NCBI RefSeq assembly: GCF_007570865.1
Contig: NZ_VLPS01000006.1
Location: forward strand, 1 to 64,000
DNA from: Atlantibacter subterraneus
GTDB taxonomy: Bacteria > Pseudomonadota > Gammaproteobacteria > Enterobacterales > Enterobacteriaceae
Reading direction: 5' to 3'
Length of the DNA: 64,000 nucleotides
Part shown: positions 46,209 to 57,460 of the stretch, in pieces
Position numbering within the stretch: position 1 is the stretch's first letter
Layout of the letters: each line of letters opens with the position of its first letter
Translations under genes and position numbers: made by a program
The notes under the pieces: generated by a model
Told to the model about the DNA's origin: nothing
The model's database searches: none
The model's input: the letters and a program-made list of their open reading frames with translations, nothing else

Positions 46209-47207
46209 ATGCTGCCAGAATCTCAACCCACCGCTTTTGCCGCTCACCGCTTTTCCATCGCGCCGATGCTCGACTGGACCGACAGGCACTGCCGTTATTT
46301 CTTACGTCTGCTGTCGCGCCATACGCTGCTGTATACCGAAATGGTGACCACCGGGGCGATTATCCACGGTAAAGGCGACTATCTGGCATTCAGCGAGGAA
46401 GAGCATCCGGTGGCGCTGCAGCTCGGCGGCAGCGATCCGGCGGCCCTTGCGCAGTGTGCAAAACTGGCGGAAGCGCGCGGCTACGATGAGATCAACCTTA
46501 ACGTTGGTTGCCCGTCTGACCGCGTACAGAACGGCATGTTCGGTGCGTGCCTGATGGGTAATGCGCAACTGGTGGCGGACTGCATTAAGGCGATGCGCGA
46601 TGTGGTGTCTATTCCCGTCACCGTTAAAACCCGCATCGGCATAGACGACCAGGATAGCTACGAATTCCTGTGTGATTTTATCAACACCGTATCCGGCAAG
46701 GGCGAGTGTGAGATGTTTATCATCCATGCCCGTAAGGCCTGGCTCTCTGGCCTGAGCCCGAAGGAAAACCGCGAAATCCCGCCGCTCGATTATCCGCGCG
46801 TGTATCAACTGAAGCGTGACTTCCCGCATCTGACGATGTCGATCAACGGCGGTATTACTTCGCTTGAACAGGCGAAAGCGCATCTGGAACATATGGATGG
46901 CGTGATGGTTGGGCGCGAGGCGTATCAAAATCCGGGGATGCTGGCGGCGGTGGATAAGGAAATTTTTGGCGTGGATAGCGCGTTAGCCGATCCGGTTGCG
47001 GTGGTGCGCGCCATGTATCCTTATATCGAACGCGAATTGAGCCAGGGCGCGTATCTGGGCCATATCACCCGTCATATGCTTGGGCTGTTCCAGGGGGTGC
47101 CTGGCGCGCGCCAGTGGCGTCGCTATTTAAGTGAAAACGCCCACAAGGCCGGGGCGGATATCGAGGTGCTGGAGCGCGCGTTGCAGAAAGTCGCCAACCC
47201 GCTGTAA
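46209..47207 (+). CDS. dusA: tRNA-dihydrouridine(20/20a) synthase
   Basis: The 332-residue flavoenzyme reduces U20 and U20a in tRNA. FMN-barrel motifs are visible: [33 protein letters not shown] with the catalytic cysteine, [17 protein letters not shown] and NGGI. A TTG at 46203 is also in frame; the ATG at 46209 is taken. The N-terminus is shorter than the annotated E. coli form. An extended -10 (TGTGGTATAGT) lies at about 46160. Confidence 0.97.
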   Translation: MLPESQPTAFAAHRFSIAPMLDWTDRHCRYFLRLLSRHTLLYTEMVTTGAIIHGKGDYLAFSEEEHPVALQLGGSDPAALAQCAKLAEARGYDEINLNVGCPSDRVQNGMFGACLMGNAQLVADCIKAMRDVVSIPVTVKTRIGIDDQDSYEFLCDFINTVSGKGECEMFIIHARKAWLSGLSPKENREIPPLDYPRVYQLKRDFPHLTMSINGGITSLEQAKAHLEHMDGVMVGREAYQNPGMLAAVDKEIFGVDSALADPVAVVRAMYPYIERELSQGAYLGHITRHMLGLFQGVPGARQWRRYLSENAHKAGADIEVLERALQKVANPL

Positions 47208-47232
47208 GTTTCGCTAAAAAATGGTCAAATTC

Positions 47233-47268
47233 GCTACGCCCCGTCCATCGCGACGGGGCGTAGCTTTT
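47233..47268 (+). terminator. dusA terminator
   Basis: GCTACGCCCCGTC and GACGGGGCGTAGC form a perfect 13-bp stem followed by TTTTT. Confidence 0.95.
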
Positions 47269-47288
47269 TAAAATCAATAAGTTAATTC

Positions 47289-47304
47289 TGGCATGTTTCT
47301 TGTA
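47289..47304 (+). promoter_or_regulatory. Sigma-54 promoter of pspG
   Basis: TGGCATGTTTCTTGTA fits the sigma-54 pattern TGGCAC-N5-TTGCA with GG at -24 and a GT in place of GC at -12, 40 bases before pspG. E. coli pspG has a PspF/sigma-54 promoter in this place. Confidence 0.75.
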
Positions 47305-47344
47305 ATAGCTCTCTCAGGAATATATCTGATTGGGAGAGAAAGCC

Positions 47345-47587
47345 ATGCTGGAAATTCTGTTCGTGCTGGGGTTTTTTGTGATGCTGCTGGTAACCGGGGT
47401 ATCGCTGCTCGGTATCCTGGCGGCGCTGGCAGTGGCGACGGCATTAATGTTTGTTGGCGGTTTATTCGCCATCATTTTTAAAGTGTTACCCTGGTTATTA
47501 CTGGCGGTCGCCATTGTATGGGTGGTACGGACGATAAAACAGCCGAAGCTTCCGCTTTATCAGCGCAACAACCGTTGGCGTTACTAA
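47345..47587 (+). CDS. pspG: Phage shock protein G
   Basis: The 80-residue inner-membrane protein has two hydrophobic segments and matches PspG (MLEILFVLGFFVMLLVTGVS, ending YQRNNRWRY). It belongs to the envelope-stress response controlled by PspF from the sigma-54 promoter just upstream. The ATG at 47345 follows GGGAGAGAAAGCC. Confidence 0.95.
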   Translation: MLEILFVLGFFVMLLVTGVSLLGILAALAVATALMFVGGLFAIIFKVLPWLLLAVAIVWVVRTIKQPKLPLYQRNNRWRY

Positions 47588-47734
47588 GGTTTGCGGCATG
47601 GGTCACAACCTGATGATCCCGTGAGGATTTATTCGGGATGCTGCGTAGGAATTGCTGGGTTAATCTGTCAGTATGCACGGGTTAATGAATTCATCGCAGC
47701 TGTACCCTACATACGGCGCGAACTATAAAAAGAA

Positions 47735-47756
47735 AGGGCTTCCTGCGGGAAGCCCT
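47735..47756. terminator. Terminator between pspG and qorA
   Basis: AGGGCTTCC-TGCG-GGAAGCCCT, flanked by A-rich and T-rich tracts, 8 bases beyond the qorA stop. It probably serves qorA and also blocks transcription from pspG. Confidence 0.85.
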
Positions 47757-47764
47757 AATTCTTT

Positions 47765-48748
47765 CTAAGGGATCAATAAACTGGAACCCTGGGTTGCCCG
47801 GCTTTCCAGCGTCTCATGGGCTTTCTGCGCATCCTTCAATGCAAAGCGCTGTTCCGGCGCGACATCCACTTTAATCACGCCGCTAGCGATCAGCGAGAAC
47901 AGCTCGTTGCTGGCTTCTTCCAGTTCGGCGCGGCTGGTAACGTAGCCGTTCAGCGAAGGGCGGGTGACAAACAGTGAACCCTTCTGGTTGAGAATGCCGA
48001 GATTGACGCCGGTTACCGGCCCCGAAGCGTTGCCGAAGCTGACCATCAGGCCGCGGCGCTGTAAGCAATCCAGCGAGGCTTCCCAGGTCTCTTTGCCCAC
48101 CGAGTCGTAAACCACCCGCACCTTTTTGCCGCCGGTGATTTCGCGCACCCGCTCGACAATGCTCTCTTCCTTGTAGTTAATCACCTGCCAGGCACCCGCC
48201 TGTTTGGCGCGTTCCGCTTTTTGTGCGGAACCCACGGTGCCGATCAGTTTTGAACCCAGCGCTTTAGCCCACTGGCAGGCAATCAGCCCTACGCCGCCTG
48301 CTGCCGCATGGAACAGGAACGGCTCGTCCGGTTTGATTTCATAGGTTTTGCGCAGCAGATAGAACACTGTCAGTCCTTTCAGGAACGATGCGGCAGCCTG
48401 CTCATAAGAGATGGCGTCGGGCAGCAGGGCGACTTTATCCGCCGGCACGTTGTGCACTTCGCTGTAGGCTCCAAGGGACGACTGGGCATACACCACCCGA
48501 TCCCCCGCTTTGATATGGGTTACGCCTTTACCAACTTTACTCACTACGCCAGCGGCTTCGGTTCCCAGCCCGCTGGGCAACGCTGGCGGCGGATACAATC
48601 CGCTACGGATATAAGTATCGATGTAGTTAATGCCGATGGCTTTATTCTCGACCTGGACCTCATTTTCCGCCGGGTCGCCAGGGGTGAACTCAACCGCTTT
48701 GAGCACGTCGGGGCCGCCATGCTTTTGAAACTCAATGCGTATTGCCAT
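47765..48748 (-). CDS. qorA: NADPH-dependent quinone oxidoreductase
   Basis: The 327-residue protein is QorA, a zeta-crystallin type MDR reductase without zinc ligands. The NADPH-binding loop HAAAGGVGLIACQWAKALG and the GLGTEAAGVVSKVG segment are present. It reduces quinones in the cytoplasm. It is divergent from dnaB. Confidence 0.97.
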   Translation of the reverse strand: MAIRIEFQKHGGPDVLKAVEFTPGDPAENEVQVENKAIGINYIDTYIRSGLYPPPALPSGLGTEAAGVVSKVGKGVTHIKAGDRVVYAQSSLGAYSEVHNVPADKVALLPDAISYEQAAASFLKGLTVFYLLRKTYEIKPDEPFLFHAAAGGVGLIACQWAKALGSKLIGTVGSAQKAERAKQAGAWQVINYKEESIVERVREITGGKKVRVVYDSVGKETWEASLDCLQRRGLMVSFGNASGPVTGVNLGILNQKGSLFVTRPSLNGYVTSRAELEEASNELFSLIASGVIKVDVAPEQRFALKDAQKAHETLESRATQGSSLLIP

Positions 48749-48887
48749 GTATCCTCCGCTGTCATATCGTTTGGGCGCGGGTATCCCGTGAAATCAGGCA
48801 GCATCGCAGGTGCGCGCGCGATGCAACTTGTTCCCCCAGGGTATATAATGCCCGTCCCCCTAATCTAACTCGGTAACTCCATTCACT

Positions 48888-50294
48888 ATGGCAGGAAATA
48901 AACCCTTCAACAAACCTACTGAGCCTCGCGACCCGCAAGTCGCCGGGTTGAAAATCCCCCCGCATTCGATTGAAGCGGAACAGTCGGTGTTGGGTGGTTT
49001 AATGCTGGATAACGAACGCTGGGATGACGTGGCCGAACGCGTCGTGGCAGAGGATTTCTATACCCGTCCGCACCGCCATATTTTTACCGAAATGCACCGT
49101 TTGCAGGAGATGGGCAAGCCCATCGACCTGATTACGCTGTCCGAATCGTTAGAGCAGCAGGGGCAGCTCGATAGCGTCGGCGGCTTCGCCTATCTGGCGG
49201 AGTTATCGAAAAACACGCCGAGCGCCGCGAACATCAGCGCTTATGCCGACATCGTGCGTGAACGTGCGGTGGTGCGCGACATGATTTCCGTCGCTAATGA
49301 AATTGCCGACGCCGGTTTTGATCCGCAAGGGCGCAGCAGTGAAGATCTGCTGGACCTGGCGGAGTCGCGAGTGTTCCAGATTGCCGAAAACCGCGCCAAT
49401 AAAGACGAAGGCCCGAAAAGCATCGATCAGATCCTTGAGGCAACGGTGGCGCGTATCGAAACGCTCTACCAGCAGCCGCATGACGGCGTGACCGGGGTGG
49501 ATACCGGCTATCAGGATCTGAATAAGAAAACCGCCGGGTTGCAGCGTTCCGACCTGATTATCGTGGCGGCGCGTCCTTCAATGGGTAAAACCACGTTCGC
49601 CATGAACCTGTGTGAAAACGCAGCTATGTTGCAGGATAAACCGGTGCTGATTTTCAGCCTGGAGATGCCCGGCGAGCAGATTATGATGCGTATGCTGGCA
49701 TCGCTGTCGCGCGTGGACCAAACGCGCATCCGTACCGGCCAGCTGGATGACGAGGACTGGGCGCGGATTTCCGGCACCATGGGCATTCTGCTTGAGAAGC
49801 GCAATATGTATATTGATGACTCCTCCGGCCTGACGCCCACCGAAGTGCGCTCCCGCGCGCGGCGTATTTTTCGCGAACACGGCGGGTTAAGCATGATCAT
49901 GATCGACTACCTGCAATTGATGCGCGTGCCGTCGCTGTCCGACAACCGTACCCTGGAAATCGCCGAAATCTCCCGCTCGCTGAAAGCGCTGGCGAAAGAG
50001 TTACAGGTGCCGGTGGTGGCGCTCTCCCAGCTTAACCGCTCGCTGGAGCAGCGCGCCGATAAACGCCCGGTTAACTCCGACCTGCGTGAATCCGGCTCCA
50101 TCGAACAGGACGCCGACTTAATTATGTTTATCTATCGTGATGAGGTGTATCACGAGAACAGCGACCTGAAAGGGATCGCGGAAATCATTATTGGTAAGCA
50201 GCGTAACGGGCCAATTGGTACGGTGCGGCTGACGTTTAACGGGCAGTGGTCGCGGTTTGATAATTATGCGGGCCCCCAATACGACGACGAATGA
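48888..50294 (+). CDS. dnaB: Replicative DNA helicase DnaB
   Basis: The 468-residue hexameric helicase has the N-terminal primase-interacting domain (SIEAEQSVLGGLMLDNERWD), a linker, and the RecA-like motor with Walker A RPSMGKTTFAMN (near residue 230), Walker B MIMIDYLQLM and the arginine-finger region SQLNRSLEQRADKRP. It is three residues shorter than E. coli in the flexible N-terminus. No intein is present. Confidence 0.98.
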   Translation: MAGNKPFNKPTEPRDPQVAGLKIPPHSIEAEQSVLGGLMLDNERWDDVAERVVAEDFYTRPHRHIFTEMHRLQEMGKPIDLITLSESLEQQGQLDSVGGFAYLAELSKNTPSAANISAYADIVRERAVVRDMISVANEIADAGFDPQGRSSEDLLDLAESRVFQIAENRANKDEGPKSIDQILEATVARIETLYQQPHDGVTGVDTGYQDLNKKTAGLQRSDLIIVAARPSMGKTTFAMNLCENAAMLQDKPVLIFSLEMPGEQIMMRMLASLSRVDQTRIRTGQLDDEDWARISGTMGILLEKRNMYIDDSSGLTPTEVRSRARRIFREHGGLSMIMIDYLQLMRVPSLSDNRTLEIAEISRSLKALAKELQVPVVALSQLNRSLEQRADKRPVNSDLRESGSIEQDADLIMFIYRDEVYHENSDLKGIAEIIIGKQRNGPIGTVRLTFNGQWSRFDNYAGPQYDDE

Positions 50295-50296
50295 AT

Positions 50297-50419
50297 AATT
50301 TGGCTATCTTGCTTGCGATTTTGGGCTTGGGCAGTGCTCGCCATCCTCACGTACTACAGTACGCTCCGGTGGCTGCGCGCTGGCCGCACCCAAACTCGCT
50401 GCGCCGATAACGCCAAATT
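50297..50419. repeat. Long hairpin repeat, copy 2 (between dnaB and alr)
   Basis: AATTTGGC (50297-50304) and GCCAAATT (50412-50419) close a 123-base palindrome. Inside are a GCGATTTTGGG / CCCAAACTCGC stem with one mismatch, GCCATC (50340-50345) / GGTGGC (50368-50373), and CGTACT / AGTACG. It shares GGGCAGTGCTCG, TCACGTACT, GTACGCTCC, TGCGCGCTG and CTGCGCC with the copy after metH (11035-11120), while the stem sequences differ. It starts 2 bases after the dnaB stop. Confidence 0.85.
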
Positions 50420-50447
50420 GCCGGGTTGACTGAAAAAAGGAATAAAC

Positions 50448-51527
50448 ATGCAAGCGGCAACCGTAGTGATTAACCGCCGCGCTCTGCGACACAACCTGCA
50501 ACGCCTGCGCGAACTGGCTCCGGACAGTCGCATGGTGGCGGTTGTGAAAGCAAACGCCTATGGCCACGGTCTGCTGGAGACCGCGCGCACCCTAACTGAC
50601 GCCGATGCATTTGGCGTTGCCCGTCTGGAAGAAGCGCTGCGCTTGCGGGAAGGGGGCATCAAACAGCCTGTCCTGCTGCTGGAAGGCTTCTTCAATGCCG
50701 ACGATCTGCCGGCTATCTCCCGCGAAGGCTTCCACACGGTGGTGCATAACGACGCGCAGCTGGCGGCGCTGGAACAGGCGGCGCTGGATGAACCCGTCAC
50801 CGTCTGGATGAAACTGGACACCGGAATGCATCGTCTGGGCGTGTTGCCGGAAGATGCCGAGGCATTCTATGCCCGGCTTTGCGCCTGTAAAAACGTGCGC
50901 CAGCCGGTGAATATCGCCAGCCATTTCGCCCGTGCCGATGAACCGGAATGCGGCGCGACCGAAAAGCAGCTTGCCATCTTTAACCATTTTACCGAAGGAA
51001 AGCCGGGCCAGCGCTCGATTGGCGCGTCGGGCGGTATCCTGCTGTGGCCGCAATCCCATCTTGAGTGGGTGCGTCCGGGCATTATTCTTTACGGCGTCTC
51101 GCCGCTGGATAACAAACCCTGGGGCGAAGACTTCGGATTTAAACCGGTGATGACGCTCACCTCCAGCCTGATCGCCGTGCGCCAGCATAAAGCGGGCGAA
51201 CCGGTAGGCTACGGCGGTACCTGGGTTAGCGAGCGCGATACCCGGCTGGGGGTGATTGCGCTGGGCTACGGCGATGGCTATCCGCGCAGCGCCCCGTCCG
51301 GTACGCCTGTGCTGGTTAACGGTCGTGAAGTACCCATCGTCGGGCGCGTGGCGATGGATATGATTTGCGTCGATCTCGGCCCTGATGCGCAGGACCAGGT
51401 TGGTGATGGCGTGGTGATGTGGGGTGAGGGATTGCCCGTCGAACGCATCGCCGCAATGACAAATGTAAGTGCTTACGAACTTATTACCCGTCTGACGCCG
51501 CGCATGGCGACGCGCTATCTCGATTAA
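50448..51527 (+). CDS. alr: Alanine racemase, biosynthetic
   Basis: The 359-residue PLP enzyme supplies D-alanine for peptidoglycan. The PLP lysine is Lys34 in [10 protein letters not shown], and the GYGGTWVS segment holds the second catalytic tyrosine. The start follows AAAAAAGGAATAAAC. The length equals that of E. coli Alr. Confidence 0.98.
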   Translation: MQAATVVINRRALRHNLQRLRELAPDSRMVAVVKANAYGHGLLETARTLTDADAFGVARLEEALRLREGGIKQPVLLLEGFFNADDLPAISREGFHTVVHNDAQLAALEQAALDEPVTVWMKLDTGMHRLGVLPEDAEAFYARLCACKNVRQPVNIASHFARADEPECGATEKQLAIFNHFTEGKPGQRSIGASGGILLWPQSHLEWVRPGIILYGVSPLDNKPWGEDFGFKPVMTLTSSLIAVRQHKAGEPVGYGGTWVSERDTRLGVIALGYGDGYPRSAPSGTPVLVNGREVPIVGRVAMDMICVDLGPDAQDQVGDGVVMWGEGLPVERIAAMTNVSAYELITRLTPRMATRYLD

Positions 51528-51535
51528 TACGCCAG

Positions 51536-51562
51536 GCCGTTTCTATACAGGGAAACGGCTTT
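51536..51562 (+). terminator. alr terminator
   Basis: GCCGTTTC and GAAACGGC with an 8-base loop, followed by TTT, 9 bases after the alr stop. Confidence 0.8.
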
Positions 51563-51640
51563 GCAAACTTCCTCTCGATCTCCCGTAGCCTCCGGTTTAT
51601 TGTGTAAAGCGACCACACCGTAAACCAGGAGTACCTCAGC

Positions 51641-52834
51641 GTGTTTCAAAAAGTTGACGCCTATGCGGGCGACCCCATTCTCTCTTTGATGGAGCGTTTC
51701 AAAGAAGATCCTCGTGCCGATAAAGTGAACCTGAGCATCGGGCTTTATTACAATGAAGAAGGCATCATTCCGCAGTTGCAGGCTGTCGCCAAAGCTGAGG
51801 AGCGCCTGAACGCGCAACCGCATGGCGCATCGCTGTATCTGCCAATGGAAGGGCTGAACAGCTATCGTCACACCATCGCACCGCTGCTGTTTGGCGCAGA
51901 CCATCCGGTGCTTCAGCAACAGCGCGTGGCGACCATTCAGACCCTGGGCGGTTCCGGCGCGCTGAAAGTCGGCGCGGATTTCCTGAAACGCTACTTTCCT
52001 GATTCTGGCGTATGGGTGAGTGACCCAACCTGGGAAAACCACGTCGCCATCTTTGAAGGCGTGGGATTCGAAGTAAGTACTTACCCTTGGTTTAATAACG
52101 ACACCAAAGGCGTACGTTTCGACGCGCTACTGGAAAAACTGAGCACGCTACCTGCGCGCAGCATTGTGCTGTTGCACCCGTGCTGCCATAACCCGACCGG
52201 TTCCGATCTGAATAATGAGCAGTGGGATGCCGTGGTTGAGGTACTGAAAGCCCGCGAAGTGATCCCCTTCCTCGATATCGCTTATCAGGGCTTTGGTGCA
52301 GGTATGGAGCAGGATGCTTATGCGATTCGCGCCATCGCCAGCGCGGGTTTGCCGGCACTGGTCAGCAATTCGTTTTCCAAAATCTTCTCACTGTATGGCG
52401 AACGCGTGGGCGGCCTGTCGATTGTTTGTGAAGATGCAGAAACCGCCGGACGCGTGCTGGGCCAGCTGAAAGCCACCGTGCGCCGCAACTATTCCAGCCC
52501 ACCGAATTTCGGCGCGCAGGTGGTGGCGATGGTGCTGGGCGATGACGAACTGAAAGCTAACTGGCTGTCGGAAGTGGAAGCGATGCGCATCCGCATCCTG
52601 GCAATGCGCCAGGCGCTGGTAGACGTACTGAAAGACGCCATGCCAGCCCGTAATTTTGATTACCTGCTGCAACAACGCGGTATGTTCAGCTATACCGGGC
52701 TAAGCGCGGCCCAGGTGGATCGCCTGCGCGATGAATTCGGTATTTACCTGATTGCCAGTGGCCGCATGTGCGTTGCCGGATTAAATACCCGTAACGTGCA
52801 ACGCGTCGCTAAGGCCTTTGCCGCCGTAATGTAA
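51641..52834 (+). CDS. tyrB: Aromatic amino acid aminotransferase
   Basis: The 397-residue class I aminotransferase matches TyrB, the last step of tyrosine and phenylalanine synthesis, also active on leucine. The PLP lysine is Lys247 in [25 protein letters not shown] and the LNTRNV C-terminal block are conserved. It starts with GTG at 51641 behind CAGGAGTACCTCAGC. A TyrR site was not identified with confidence. Confidence 0.97.
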   Translation: MFQKVDAYAGDPILSLMERFKEDPRADKVNLSIGLYYNEEGIIPQLQAVAKAEERLNAQPHGASLYLPMEGLNSYRHTIAPLLFGADHPVLQQQRVATIQTLGGSGALKVGADFLKRYFPDSGVWVSDPTWENHVAIFEGVGFEVSTYPWFNNDTKGVRFDALLEKLSTLPARSIVLLHPCCHNPTGSDLNNEQWDAVVEVLKAREVIPFLDIAYQGFGAGMEQDAYAIRAIASAGLPALVSNSFSKIFSLYGERVGGLSIVCEDAETAGRVLGQLKATVRRNYSSPPNFGAQVVAMVLGDDELKANWLSEVEAMRIRILAMRQALVDVLKDAMPARNFDYLLQQRGMFSYTGLSAAQVDRLRDEFGIYLIASGRMCVAGLNTRNVQRVAKAFAAVM

Positions 52835-52870
52835 GTACTCACTATTTATTTGATACGTTACGTATCCGTT

Positions 52871-52904
52871 AAAAGGACAGCACGGTTTCCGTCTGTCCTT
52901 TTTA
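52871..52904 (+). terminator. tyrB terminator
   Basis: AAAAGGACAG and CTGTCCTTTT form a perfect 10-bp stem with a 12-base loop and a T-run. Confidence 0.93.
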
Positions 52905-53041
52905 GTTTGTGATCCTCGCCTTTTTCCCGAACATCTTCGTGAAATAAATCTTGGCGCTGCGCGCATTGGCGGTTATGGTCGCTACTATTTTGAGCAACTG
53001 CTCCGATCACACAATAACAACCTGATAACAAAGGGAAAGGT

Positions 53042-53755
53042 ATGCGCAAGCTCACACTGATCGTTAGCCTCGCGCTCGCCGCGCTGACGCTAAGCCAGTC
53101 CGTCGTGACGCGAGCCTCCGTGCCGTCGCCGCTTTATCCCGGGACGAATGTCACTAAACTCGCGCATCAGGCACCGATTCATTGGGTATCGATCGCGCAA
53201 ATTGAAAATAGCCTGTTAGGCCGTGAGCCGTTCGCCGTTGGTTTTGATATCGATGATACCGTGCTGTTCTCCAGCCCCGGATTCTGGCGCGGACAACGTC
53301 TGTATTCTCCAGGTAGCCAGGCCTATCTAAAAAATCCTGCATTCTGGGAAAAGATGAACAACGGCTGGGATGAATTCAGCATTCCGAAAGAAGTGGCGCG
53401 TGAACTGATTTCCCTTCATATAAAACGCGGTGACAGTATCTACTTTATTACTGGCCGTAGTCAGACTAAAACGGAAACCCTGAGCAAAACTTTACAGGAT
53501 ATTTTTCATATTCCTGGCGCAAATATGCATCCTGTCATTTTTGCCGGGGAGAAGAAGGGACAAAACACCAAAACGCAGTGGATACACGATAAGCAGATCA
53601 AAATGTTTTACGGTGACTCCGATAACGATATCTCCGCCGCGCGCGAAAGCGGCATCCGCGCCATTCGCATCTTGCGCGCTTCTAACTCCACCTATCGTCC
53701 TGCACCAGCCGCAGGCTCTTTCGGTGAAGAAGTGATCGTGAATTCTGAATATTGA
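53042..53755 (+). CDS. aphA: Periplasmic acid phosphatase/phosphotransferase AphA
   Basis: The 237-residue class B acid phosphatase has a signal peptide (first 23 or so residues) and the HAD motif [15 protein letters not shown], where the first aspartate is the nucleophile. Motif III/IV residues lie in [17 protein letters not shown]. It removes phosphate from nucleotides in the periplasm. The ATG follows AAGGGAAAGGT. Confidence 0.97.
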   Translation: MRKLTLIVSLALAALTLSQSVVTRASVPSPLYPGTNVTKLAHQAPIHWVSIAQIENSLLGREPFAVGFDIDDTVLFSSPGFWRGQRLYSPGSQAYLKNPAFWEKMNNGWDEFSIPKEVARELISLHIKRGDSIYFITGRSQTKTETLSKTLQDIFHIPGANMHPVIFAGEKKGQNTKTQWIHDKQIKMFYGDSDNDISAARESGIRAIRILRASNSTYRPAPAAGSFGEEVIVNSEY

Positions 53756-53904
53756 ATTTTCTGCCGCATCAGCGCCGCTATGGTTGCGGAAAGGGATCTC
53801 ATGGTTTTTTTGCTGTTTTTTTCATCAAATGCGCCATTCCAGGTTTACCTTTTGGCACCTTGCTGCACACTTAACAGAGCCTGAATTAATTAAGGCGAGG
53901 GTGG

Positions 53905-54015
53905 ATGTGGTGGCAGCAAACGCTAACGTTACGGGCTAAACCCCTGCTGCCAGTTAACAATGGGCGTGTACAACTCGGTACATGGCAGGGAATTTGGTTA
54001 GGGGAACCACAATGA
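53905..54015 (+). pseudogene. yjbQ: Internally deleted yjbQ remnant (36 codons)
   Basis: An open frame of 36 codons begins [12 protein letters not shown], which matches the start of E. coli YjbQ (MWYQKTLTLSAK). It continues directly with [20 protein letters not shown], which matches the C-terminal part ([21 protein letters not shown]) of the 138-residue protein. Roughly 85 central codons are gone and the frame is kept across the join. The usual end is also lost: the frame stops at TGA 54013-54015, overlapping the yjbR ATG. The thiamine-phosphate-synthase-like core cannot fold, so this is a decayed gene or a small leader peptide. Confidence 0.85.
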
Positions 54016-54365
54016 CGAACTCGGATTTACTGGATTATTGCATGAAGAAAGCGGGCGCGGAGCAGAGCGTTCATAGCGACTGGAAAGCAACACAAATCAA
54101 GCTGGTGGATGTGCTGTTCGCTATGGTTCACGATGTGAATCAGCGGCCAGCGGTTTCGTTAAAAACCAGCCCGGAACTGGCCGAGCTGCTGCGTCAAAAA
54201 CATGAAGACGTGTTTCCCAGCGCCCACCTTAATAAGGCGCACTGGAGCACGGTATATCTGGATGGCAGCCTGCCCGCGTCGCAAATTTACTATCTGATTG
54301 ACGCATCCTATCAGCAGGCGGTGACGTTGCTGCCTGAACAGGTCAGGCAGCAATTGTCAGTATAA
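54012..54365 (+). CDS. yjbR: MmcQ/YjbR family protein
   Basis: The 117-residue protein matches E. coli YjbR ([52 protein letters not shown]), a small CyaY-like-fold protein of unknown function. The ATG at 54012 shares bases with the stop of the yjbQ remnant, so it is probably translated by coupling. It ends immediately next to the uvrA stop on the other strand. Confidence 0.94.
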   Translation: MTNSDLLDYCMKKAGAEQSVHSDWKATQIKLVDVLFAMVHDVNQRPAVSLKTSPELAELLRQKHEDVFPSAHLNKAHWSTVYLDGSLPASQIYYLIDASYQQAVTLLPEQVRQQLSV

Positions 54366-57200
54366 CTAGCGAGATTTTGGAAGCATCGGTTTCAGGAAGC
54401 GCGCCGTATAAGAGGCTTCGCATTCAGCAACGGTTTCCGGCGTGCCTGACACCAGAATTTCGCCGCCTCCGCTGCCGCCTTCCGGCCCCAGATCCACAAT
54501 CCAGTCTGCGGTTTTAATGACGTCCAGGTTGTGTTCAATCACCACAATGGTATTGCCTTGATCGCGTAACTGGTGCAATACGTCAAGCAACTGCTGGATG
54601 TCGGCAAAATGCAGGCCGGTAGTGGGTTCATCAAGGATATACAGCGTCTGGCCGGTACCGCGCTTCGACAGCTCGCGCGCCAGCTTCACGCGCTGGGCCT
54701 CGCCGCCGGACAGCGTGGTGGCGGACTGACCAAGCCGGATGTAGGACAGCCCCACGTCCATCAGGGTTTGCAGCTTACGCGCCAGCGCGGGCACCGCGTC
54801 GAAGAACGCACGCGCGTCTTCAATCGTCATATCCAGCACTTCATGAATGCTCTTGCCCTTGTACTTAATTTCCAGGGTTTCGCGGTTATAGCGTTTGCCT
54901 TTGCACTGGTCGCAGGGCACGTAGATATCCGGCAGGAAGTGCATCTCTACCTTAATCACCCCGTCGCCCTGGCAGGCTTCGCAGCGGCCTCCACGCACGT
55001 TAAAGCTGAAACGCCCCGGCGTATAGCCGCGAGAGCGCGATTCCGGCACGCCGGCAAACAGCTCGCGCACCGGCGTAAACACGCCGGTATAGGTCGCCGG
55101 GTTGGATCGTGGAGTTCGGCCAATCGGGCTCTGATCGATATCGATAACTTTATCGAAATGCTCCATACCGTGGATTTCGCGATACGGCGCAGGTTCAGCG
55201 ATTGTCGCGCCGTTAAGCTGGCGCTGGGCAATCGGGAACAGCGTATCGTTGATCAGCGTCGATTTACCCGAGCCGGATACCCCGGTAATACAGGTAAACA
55301 GCCCCACCGGCAGCGTCAGCGTCACGTCTTTCAGGTTGTTACCTTTCGCGCCCACGAGCTTAAGCACTTTCGCCGGATCTGCCGGTATGCGCTGCTTCGG
55401 TACCGAAATTTCCCGCTTGCCGCTCAGGTACTGGCCGGTCAGCGACTCCTTAACCGCCATGATGTCTTTCATGGTGCCTTCAGCCACGACCTGGCCGCCG
55501 TGCACGCCCGCACCGGGACCGATATCAATAATATGGTCGGCGGCGCGAATCGCATCTTCGTCGTGCTCCACCACAATCACGGTGTTACCGAGATCGCGCA
55601 GGTGGATCAGCGTTTCCAGCAGGCGTTCGTTATCGCGCTGGTGCAGGCCGATTGACGGCTCATCCAGTACGTACATGACGCCCACCAGGCCCGCGCCGAT
55701 CTGGCTCGCCAGACGAATACGCTGGGCTTCGCCGCCGGACAGGGTTTCCGCCGAGCGGGAAAGCGTTAAATAGTTGAGGCCGACGTTCACCAGGAATTTC
55801 AGACGATCGCCAATCTCCTTCAGTACTTTTTCAGCAATTTTCGCGCGCTGGCCGGACAGTTTCAGATTGGTGAAAAAGTCCATGGCGTGACCGATGCTCA
55901 TATCAGAGATGGTCGGCAACGCCGTGTTTTCAACAAATACGTGGCGCGATTCACGGCGCAGGCGGGTGCCTTCGCAGGTGGCGCAGGGGCGGTTGCTGAT
56001 AAATTTCGCCAGGTCTTCACGCACGGCGGAGGACTCGGTTTCTTTATAGCGGCGCTCCATATTGTGCAGCACGCCTTCAAACGGATGGCGGCGCACGGAG
56101 GTATCACCGCGATCGTTCATGTATTTAAATTCGATGGTTTCCCGGCCGGAACCGTTGAGCACTACGTTCTTCACGGTCGCGCTCAGTTCATTCCACGGGG
56201 TTTCCACGTCGAATTTGTAGTGATCGGCCAGGGAACGCAGCATGGTGAAGTAGTAAAAGTTACGGCGGTCCCAGCCGCGGATAGCGCCGCCTGCCAGCGA
56301 CAGCTCGCCGTTCTGCACCACGCGATCCGGGTCGAAATATTGCTGCACGCCCAGCCCATCGCAGGTCGGGCATGCGCCCGCCGGGTTGTTGAACGAAAAC
56401 AGGCGCGGTTCCAGCTCGCGCATGCTGTAGCCGCATACCGGGCAGGCGAAGTTAGCTGAAAACAGCATCTCTTCCGCGTCGGGGTTGTCCATATCTGCGA
56501 CCATCGCCGTGCCGCCGGAGAGTTCCAGCGCGGTTTCAAACGATTCCGCCAGACGCTGCGCCAGATCTTCGCGCACTTTGAATCGATCGATAACCACTTC
56601 AATGGTGTGCTTTTTATGCAGTTCGAGAGTTGGCGGATCGGAAAGATCGCACACCTCACCGTCAATACGGGCGCGGATATACCCCTGGCTCGCCAGGTTT
56701 TCCAGGGTTTTGGTGTGTTCGCCTTTACGCTCTTTGATCACCGGTGCCAGCAGCATCAGGCGTTTGCCTTCCGGTTGCGACAGCACGTTATCCACCATCT
56801 GGCTGACGGTTTGCGCCGCCAGCGGGACGTTGTGGTCCGGGCAGCGCGGTTCGCCGACGCGGGCAAACAGCAGACGCAGGTAATCGTGAATTTCAGTGAT
56901 GGTACCCACCGTGGAGCGCGGGTTATGCGACGTCGATTTTTGCTCGATCGAAATCGCAGGGGACAGCCCCTCGATATGGTCGACATCCGGTTTTTCCATC
57001 AGCGACAGGAATTGACGCGCATACGCCGACAGCGATTCGACGTAGCGACGCTGCCCTTCGGCATACAAAGTGTCAAAAGCCAGTGAGGATTTGCCTGAGC
57101 CCGACAGCCCTGTCACGACAATAAGCTTGTCGCGGGGGATGACGAGATTGATATTCTTGAGATTGTGGGTGCGGGCGCCCCGTACTTCTATCTTATCCAT
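54366..57200 (-). CDS. uvrA: UvrABC excision nuclease subunit A
   Basis: The 944-residue damage-recognition ATPase has two ABC modules: Walker [15 protein letters not shown] near residue 31 and [13 protein letters not shown] near 640, two LSGGEAQR signatures, and zinc-finger cysteines (CPVCGYSM region and CEACQGDG...CDQCKGKR). It loads UvrB at lesions in nucleotide excision repair. The SOS box at 57299 controls it divergently with ssb. Confidence 0.98.
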   Translation of the reverse strand: MDKIEVRGARTHNLKNINLVIPRDKLIVVTGLSGSGKSSLAFDTLYAEGQRRYVESLSAYARQFLSLMEKPDVDHIEGLSPAISIEQKSTSHNPRSTVGTITEIHDYLRLLFARVGEPRCPDHNVPLAAQTVSQMVDNVLSQPEGKRLMLLAPVIKERKGEHTKTLENLASQGYIRARIDGEVCDLSDPPTLELHKKHTIEVVIDRFKVREDLAQRLAESFETALELSGGTAMVADMDNPDAEEMLFSANFACPVCGYSMRELEPRLFSFNNPAGACPTCDGLGVQQYFDPDRVVQNGELSLAGGAIRGWDRRNFYYFTMLRSLADHYKFDVETPWNELSATVKNVVLNGSGRETIEFKYMNDRGDTSVRRHPFEGVLHNMERRYKETESSAVREDLAKFISNRPCATCEGTRLRRESRHVFVENTALPTISDMSIGHAMDFFTNLKLSGQRAKIAEKVLKEIGDRLKFLVNVGLNYLTLSRSAETLSGGEAQRIRLASQIGAGLVGVMYVLDEPSIGLHQRDNERLLETLIHLRDLGNTVIVVEHDEDAIRAADHIIDIGPGAGVHGGQVVAEGTMKDIMAVKESLTGQYLSGKREISVPKQRIPADPAKVLKLVGAKGNNLKDVTLTLPVGLFTCITGVSGSGKSTLINDTLFPIAQRQLNGATIAEPAPYREIHGMEHFDKVIDIDQSPIGRTPRSNPATYTGVFTPVRELFAGVPESRSRGYTPGRFSFNVRGGRCEACQGDGVIKVEMHFLPDIYVPCDQCKGKRYNRETLEIKYKGKSIHEVLDMTIEDARAFFDAVPALARKLQTLMDVGLSYIRLGQSATTLSGGEAQRVKLARELSKRGTGQTLYILDEPTTGLHFADIQQLLDVLHQLRDQGNTIVVIEHNLDVIKTADWIVDLGPEGGSGGGEILVSGTPETVAECEASYTARFLKPMLPKSR

Positions 57201-57298
57201 TCACCTTTCCCGGTAGAAACGCTGTTTGCCTGGTCTTTCATGTTGCGCAAGAAAAGAGAACCGGCTGTCAGAAACGGCTAATTATGACACAATTTAAC

Positions 57299-57314
57299 CT
57301 GAATGGATATACAG
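57299..57314. promoter_or_regulatory. LexA SOS box between uvrA and ssb
   Basis: CTGAATGGATATACAG differs by one base from the E. coli uvrA-ssb SOS box and lies 99 bases upstream of uvrA and 147 bases upstream of ssb. Confidence 0.9.
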
Positions 57315-57460
57315 TATTGGAATGCATCTTACAGCGATTTGTGCAAAAATGACGCCCCGGCGATTTTTTCTGGAACAATGCTCGCAGCTATCAAACTGCG
57401 GCTTTGTGATGGTACAATCGCGCGTTTACACTATTTAGAAACCCTTCAGGAGAGTGATTC

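Noticed and set aside
51528-51640. TyrR box in front of tyrB
   Set aside because: TGTAAA occurs, but no properly spaced TTTACA partner was found.
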